DNA of 64,000 nt, taken from Phlebotomus papatasi. Its lineage: Eukaryota; Arthropoda; Insecta; Diptera; Psychodidae. The stretch lies in NCBI RefSeq assembly GCF_024763615.1, contig NC_077222.1:51212001-51276000 (forward strand). The letters are read 5' to 3'. Each line of letters starts with the position of its first letter. Position 1 is the first letter of the stretch. The notes beneath the pieces are model-generated. The model was not told the origin of the DNA, ran no database searches, and saw nothing but the letters and a program-made list of their open reading frames with translations. Below are positions 59,094-64,000 of this stretch, in pieces. The position numbers and the translations under genes were made by a program.

Positions 59094-59475
59094 GGGTGGA
59101 GTAACCACTTATCGCCACTTTTAGGAACAACTGAAATAATTTTAATTATAATTTTTAAACCCTTATTATAGTAACTTAAATATGACACAAAGTTTCTTAG
59201 ATATGTTTTCTATAGATATATCAGACTAATAGTCCCTCAATTTAACGGTGGATTACTTAAAAAAAATATGTATAAAAAATTCAAAAATAACCACTTCTCG
59301 CCACCTACTTGAAAATGCCCAAACTCAATTATTTTGGACAATATTAATAAAAAATATATTCAGCGTTACTTTTTCTTCCTGATATCCTTTTTATTACTCG
59401 CATTATATGATTTTTCCTCGATTTAACTATAGGTGGCGAAAAGTGGGTCACTGGCGAGAAGTGGTGACACCACCC
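59094..59475. mobile_element. TA-flanked MITE with GGGTGG..CCACTTCTCGCCA ends (382 bp)
   Basis: The left end is GGGTGGAGTAACCACTTATC then GCCAC; inward from the right, GGGTGGTGTCACCACTTCTC then GCCAG. TA on both sides. CCACTTCTCGCCACC recurs inside at about 59292, probably a subterminal repeat. Confidence 0.65.
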
Positions 59476-59476
59476 T

Positions 59477-60857
59477 AAATCAAGAAAAACTAGAAAAAAT
59501 TATGAAATAGGAACTTGGTTTAAGGGTTTTTTTAATGCATATTTTGAGACGGAATATTGACGGTAACATGCTGTAAGAGATATTAAAAATACTTCTTTTT
59601 TTCAAAAATCATTTAGGTTCAACTAGAAGAGAATAAGCCTTGATTCATTTTATTCAGTCCATAAGTTTTTTCTTCTTTCCCGCAATTTCGAGAAATTGTA
59701 AAAATAAGAATTGGGGAAAATGCGCTTCAAAGTTTTGTATAATCGCCAGAAACTTGTAAATTTGCTCTACTCCTTTACTTTCATCTTTGTATATTAGGAA
59801 ATACATCGAATTACCTTTTGAAAGTTTTATGGTGTATTCTTAGATATTTTATTTATCGAATCAAACAATAAAAAAATATAACCCTCTTTTGACCTAGTAT
59901 TCCCCCGATCTAAGGCACTACGCCTTATTTTTTTTTTTTTTTTCAAAATAAAAATAAATTCTAGTGAGTGTTTTTCGTAACAGACTGTCCATGGTTCTCT
60001 TCAGTTTCCAAAATAATAAAATATATTACCATAGGAAAAATTTAAATAATGTTTGCAATTCGCAAAAATTGTAATGAATATCTATTGTAATTTCTGTGGG
60101 TATTCATGAAAAATTCAAAATTAATTTTCGTTCATAACTAGAGAAAAACGCGAATTAATAATAAAAAAAAACACTCCACAAACACTCAATTTGAGTTATA
60201 TAGGTTATATAATGTTGCTGTAAAGCTCATCGGAAGCTACAATACGGATAAAGTAAAGAGAAAGCTTTCTGAAACATTACCATTCACATTTCATTCGTAT
60301 ATTGGCAGAGAGTTGAATTTTGAAATGAGTTTATTTCTTAAATTTTTAATCATAAACTTTCCTCTGAATTTAAATAAATAATTTTTTGCAAAAAAAAGAG
60401 TAAAGAAAAAAGTGGCTTATGGTTAAGTATCTTCACATTGGAATTTAGAAACGTGAGTATAAATATAAAGTAGCGTATTTCCCCTTGTATATCCTTTTGG
60501 TTTTCATTCATTAATGCCATTTTTCTGTGGTCTTTTTTTTTTGACTCTGAGCCCTTTCTGCTTTATATACTGATTATCTCTCTGCATTTATTTCCGTGTA
60601 CGAATGAGAACGACGATGATGTGCTACCATTTATTTTACGTCCAGTTTTGTTGATATTTTTTTCCACAACCACTTTTTTACCTTAATTCTCTTTGGGGTT
60701 TCACTCTGTTTAACCATTCCTCGAGGGTTTCTATATATTTTCCTGTTTATTCTGTTGATGTTTTCAATATTTCTATAGATATAAGGTAGAAATTATTTAA
60801 ACCATTTTGTAATTTATATAAATTCTGTCTTTTTCCACATGAACCTCGTATTCAGAA
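59477..60857. other. No gene seen; AT-rich DNA
   Basis: Poly-T tract at 59929-59943. No exon or RNA gene supported. Confidence 0.45.
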
Positions 60858-61240
60858 AGTACATAAAAAAGAGTGGCAAAGCGTAACAGACTTTGCGAAG
60901 TGCTCGAACTCGTGACTTAGATGGTATACCTCAAAAGTACTTTTGCATCATTTGCCGTTCATCGATTCTCACATGATTTGAACATATTTATAATTGTCTT
61001 AATAAATCTGACAAAATATTTAGTTTTAAGAGTGATAAAATTCTTTTTTGGATAAAAATTAATTATTGGTTCATAGCCGGTTCATTACCGGTTAACAACC
61101 GATTTGAACCGATTTATAAATCACTCAAAACATTGAACAAAATACCTTTGAAGGAATATAAAATATAATTTCGGAAAAAACATAGTTATTATCGGTTATG
61201 AACTGGGTTGTTACTGGTTCATAAAGTTGTCTTCAGACTA
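60858..61240 (+). repeat. Dispersed repeat with tRNA-like promoter motifs, copy 3
   Basis: GAGTGGCAAAGCGTAACAG followed by GCTCGAACTCGTGACTTAG, then a GGTTCAT/ACCGGTTAACAACCG tail. Same family as 13925-14130 and 25590-25860, in the orientation expected for pol III transcription. The tail words repeat imperfectly to about 61220. Confidence 0.45.
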
Positions 61241-61379
61241 CAGGTTTAGTCTAGTTCCGGAAGATCACAAAATTATAAATAACGAGAAATTATATTGGTT
61301 TTTGAGAACCCTATAGGTCACTTATCTTAAGTGATCCAATCCTAATTTAATTTTCTCCAAAAACAATCGTGATTAATAA

Positions 61380-61530
61380 GAGCAGTTAAGCCATATGGCT
61401 AGGTTTTAGATCTGAAGCCCGTATAACTCTACGGTTCATAACATGGGCTCTAGACGTGGTAACGGCCGAACACACAGACGCACAGATGCTCAGACGAACA
61501 AACAACGTGACGTCAAAAAAACTCGAAACT
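61380..61530. repeat. Possible repeat end with ACACAGACGCACAGATGC tract
   Basis: TAACGGCCGAACACACAGACG and CAGACGAACAAACAACG form a degenerate ACAGACG/ACAAACA run like those at the ends of dispersed repeats in insects. The minus-strand frame through it is Ser/Val-rich for that reason and is not a gene. Confidence 0.3.
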
Positions 61531-61534
61531 TCAG

Positions 61535-62945
61535 ATTTCCAAAATTCTACTAAAATATGACGCTTAGGTTGTAAGGAATTGATATTATTTATAAAACTCA
61601 AAATCGAGGGATTATATACTGCGCTCTCTGTGGAGTTCGAGCAATAAAATAAAAATAACCACATTACAATATGTTTATGATGAAATATCTTAATATTAAT
61701 AATCAAAAAGGAAGAAACCTTCTAGAGTGGGCGGTATAGCTGAAAGGGAATAGGACCCACCGTTCGGCAAATAGGTCAAGATATAATTCACTCAATTCTG
61801 CAAAATGTTTGGGAAGTAGCACACAATGAAGAAATTTAGTGAGGAAAAAGCAAAGAATACAAACAACAATCAACAGTCTACCAATATTTTCCTTCATCTC
61901 CTTTTTTTCCGCCACCCTCAGCTTTATTACATACCAGTCTTTTATCCTTCGTACATATCAAGCTAGTTTGGCTCCTTTTTTGTTGCCCTCAGTCACCTCC
62001 CCAAACTTCCTCCATCCATGAATTGTGCAATTTCAAAAGGCGAATGACTTCCCCAACTTAGACTTTGATTTCTCGCGCGACCCCCAAATTGACCCTGTCA
62101 AAGTTTATCGTCTTTTCATCGAAAAAAATCGTTCATTTTGTCAAACAATGCCTCCTTGTGGGCACACACAGGATGAAGTCAAATCTCTTCGTCAAACACA
62201 CCCACTCCCCCAAAATCAATGAGAAATTGCCCTTGCGTGGAAAAAGAACTCAACATTTATTCTCTCTTCTATTTTTTTCTTTTTGATAAGGGAGTGTATC
62301 ATCCCCTTTTCACTTACCAAAACTGGGATGTTCTTTCAGGAAAATTGGCTTTTCCTTTCTTCGACATGTTTTTTAAGCACATTTGTGACATTATTTGTTT
62401 TCGTTAACATTTATATTTTTGACAACAACTTCAGTCAACAGATGTGCCCCCGTCATACAATTTAATAATAAAATTTTTGATTAGGATTATCCAAAAATTT
62501 CAATGGAATTAATAAACTGTTTCTTTTCATTGAGAGGAAAAGCATATCCAAAATTAATTTAAAATATGTTGATTTATTGGATAAAATAAGATAATACAAC
62601 TTTCCTTGCTCTCAAGTTTCTCAACTTCAAGATTTTATCTTAAAGTGGAGTGCAACTAAAGATTTACTGAAAAGTTTGTTTAAAAGGTAAAATGGGGTGA
62701 TTCAGAATAATTTCTCATTCATATTTTTATATAATATTCAAGAAATTTTAAAGTAGTAACTGCTTGGCACACTTTCCATTTATAGAAAAATCTCAACGTT
62801 ATAATAAGGTTATCATTATAATAAAAATTACCATTTACTGAGTTACACTTTATTCATTTTCGCTTCGAACACACTTTATTTTGTAATGGAAACATATAAT
62901 CAATTTTATTTTGTAAATATGTGTTTTACATTTGATTAACAGTAT
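61535..62945. other. No gene seen; AT-rich DNA
   Basis: The stretch 61960-62230 is less AT-rich and carries overlapping short frames in several phases, without a domain or splice pair. No call is made. Confidence 0.4.
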
Positions 62946-62946
62946 A

Positions 62947-63176
62947 GGGGAGACCGGGGTAGAATTAGCCACCAAATGAAATTTTTCTTTATTACAAAAT
63001 TCTAATTATTCTAATTAAAAAAAAAATGTTTGAATAAGGCTGATAAATATTTCAATGAATAGTAAGGGAAGTATATATTTAGAATAAAGAGTAGTTTCAT
63101 CAAAATTCCTTCGAAGGCAAACTATAAGATACCACTATCTAATACCACGCGTGGCTAATTCTGCCCCGGTTTCCCC
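62947..63176. mobile_element. TA-flanked MITE with GGGGAGACCGGGG ends (230 bp)
   Basis: The left end is GGGGAGACCGGGGTAGAATT then AGCCAC; inward from the right, GGGGAAACCGGGGCAGAATT then AGCCACGCG. TA on both sides. Related end at 24674. Confidence 0.75.
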
Positions 63177-63180
63177 TAAT

Positions 63181-64000
63181 GTCCAATGAACAATATCTCT
63201 TCTTTATTTACATATTTTCAAAATCTTCTATTCGAATGAGTGAGGTGACTTTTAGATTTCATTCAGACAGTAAATGAAATGTAGATCAGATCATCTCACT
63301 CGCTCTCATGGACAATTTTGAAAACATGTTTACAAACAAAAGTTATTATGCGCTTGGCATAATGCCCAACGCACAATAACTTTAGTTTGTAAACATATAT
63401 ACGGAATTTTCTATAAGAGTGAGCAAGATGACTAGATCTAGAATTCTCTCACCCTCATTGAAATGTGAAACACATATTTACAAAAGAAAAGTTATTGTGC
63501 GTTGGGCATAAATGATATTCACATTCACTTTTATGCCCAACACACAATAACTTTTGTTTTCTAAACATGTTTTTGACATTTCAGTGAGAATGAATGAGAT
63601 CTAGATCTAGTCATCGCGCTCACTCTCACAGGAAACTTTAAAAACATGTTTACATAACAAAATTAATTGCACGTTGTGCATAATGTTCAACGCACAGCAA
63701 CTTTTGTTTGTAAATGTGTTTTCAAAATTACATATTAGAGTGAGCGAGACGACTAGATACATGTTATTCACTCTCATAGAAAAGTCAAAATCATGTGTAC
63801 AAAAACAAAAGTTATCGTGCGTTGTACATTATGCATACCGTACAATTAATTTTGTTATATAAACGTGTTTTTAAAATTTCCTGTGAGAGTGAGCGAGATG
63901 ACTAAATCTAGATCTCATTCACTCTCAATGAAATATTAAAAACATGTTTACAAAACAAAAGTAATTGTGCATTGGGCATAATGTTCTAGTCATCTCGTTT
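63181..64000. mobile_element. Tandem array of at least five family A palindromic MITEs, open at the window end
   Basis: Units are about 63181-63360 (diverged), 63361-63510, 63531-63683, 63684-63830 and 63831-63980, and the last bases (TTCTAGTCATCTCGTTT) may begin another. Each unit has GCCCAACGCACAATAAC-type and complementary ends and a GAGTGAGC..CTCATTC centre; the asymmetric centre (GATCTAGTCATCTC or its complement) shows mixed orientation. Units abut or are separated by about 20 bp. Confidence 0.75.

Noticed and set aside
61386..61706. 106-codon minus-strand frame
   Set aside because: The Ser/Val/Arg-rich part comes from a degenerate ACAGACG repeat tract; no domain.
1..64000. CRISPR arrays, bacterial operons, rRNA or intact tRNA genes
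   Set aside because: Repeats are inverted transposon ends, not regular direct repeats with spacers. Introns and AT-rich composition show a eukaryote. No full tRNA fold or rRNA sequence was seen.

Overview
This is an AT-rich eukaryotic nuclear window, almost certainly from an insect. It holds parts of three recognisable animal genes, all on the + strand and all with short GT..AG-bounded exons: a secreted trypsin-like serine protease (12380-16566), a nearly full-length ABCG half-transporter of the eye-pigment gene scarlet type (22529-27956), and one isolated immunoglobulin-domain exon that looks like a Sidestep-family neuronal adhesion protein (43256-43415). The closest resemblance of the ABCG protein is to fly scarlet. 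Together with very dense TA-flanked miniature transposons this suggests a dipteran, perhaps a nematoceran such as a sand fly or midge; the order is an inference and the genus is not demonstrated.

Layout. 1-12.3 kb holds no convincing gene: it carries several terminal-inverted-repeat (TIR) elements, a decayed piggyBac-type transposase fragment (8265-8651) and a very large near-perfect hairpin (10284-10730). 12.4-16.6 kb is the protease, whose first intron has collected at least four repeats. 18.5-21.4 kb is a TA-flanked element with a 1.83 kb non-coding element nested in it. 22.5-28.0 kb is the scarlet-like gene; its short last exon lies 3.4 kb downstream of the previous one, across an intron full of transposons. 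A possible small secreted-peptide ORF (28631-28858, minus) follows. 30.7-32.8 kb holds a second copy of the 1.83 kb element, inverted relative to the first and again nested inside a different TA-flanked element. 33-64 kb has one gene signal, the Ig exon, and may be mostly intronic or intergenic DNA around it; the rest is AT-rich sequence with many MITEs. The window ends inside a tandem array of palindromic MITEs (63181-63980 and beyond).

The genes do not form a functional unit. The dominant biology is layered transposon insertion: TA-, TTA- and TTAA-flanked families plus one insertion with a 9-bp and one with an 8-bp target duplication, many nested. The most unusual object is the 1.83 kb element (19241-21070 and 30818-32634): no coding capacity, degenerate internal repeats of about 290 bp, a GGCC-repeat core, subterminal inverted repeats and a hairpin at one end, no visible target duplication, and both good copies sitting inside other transposons.
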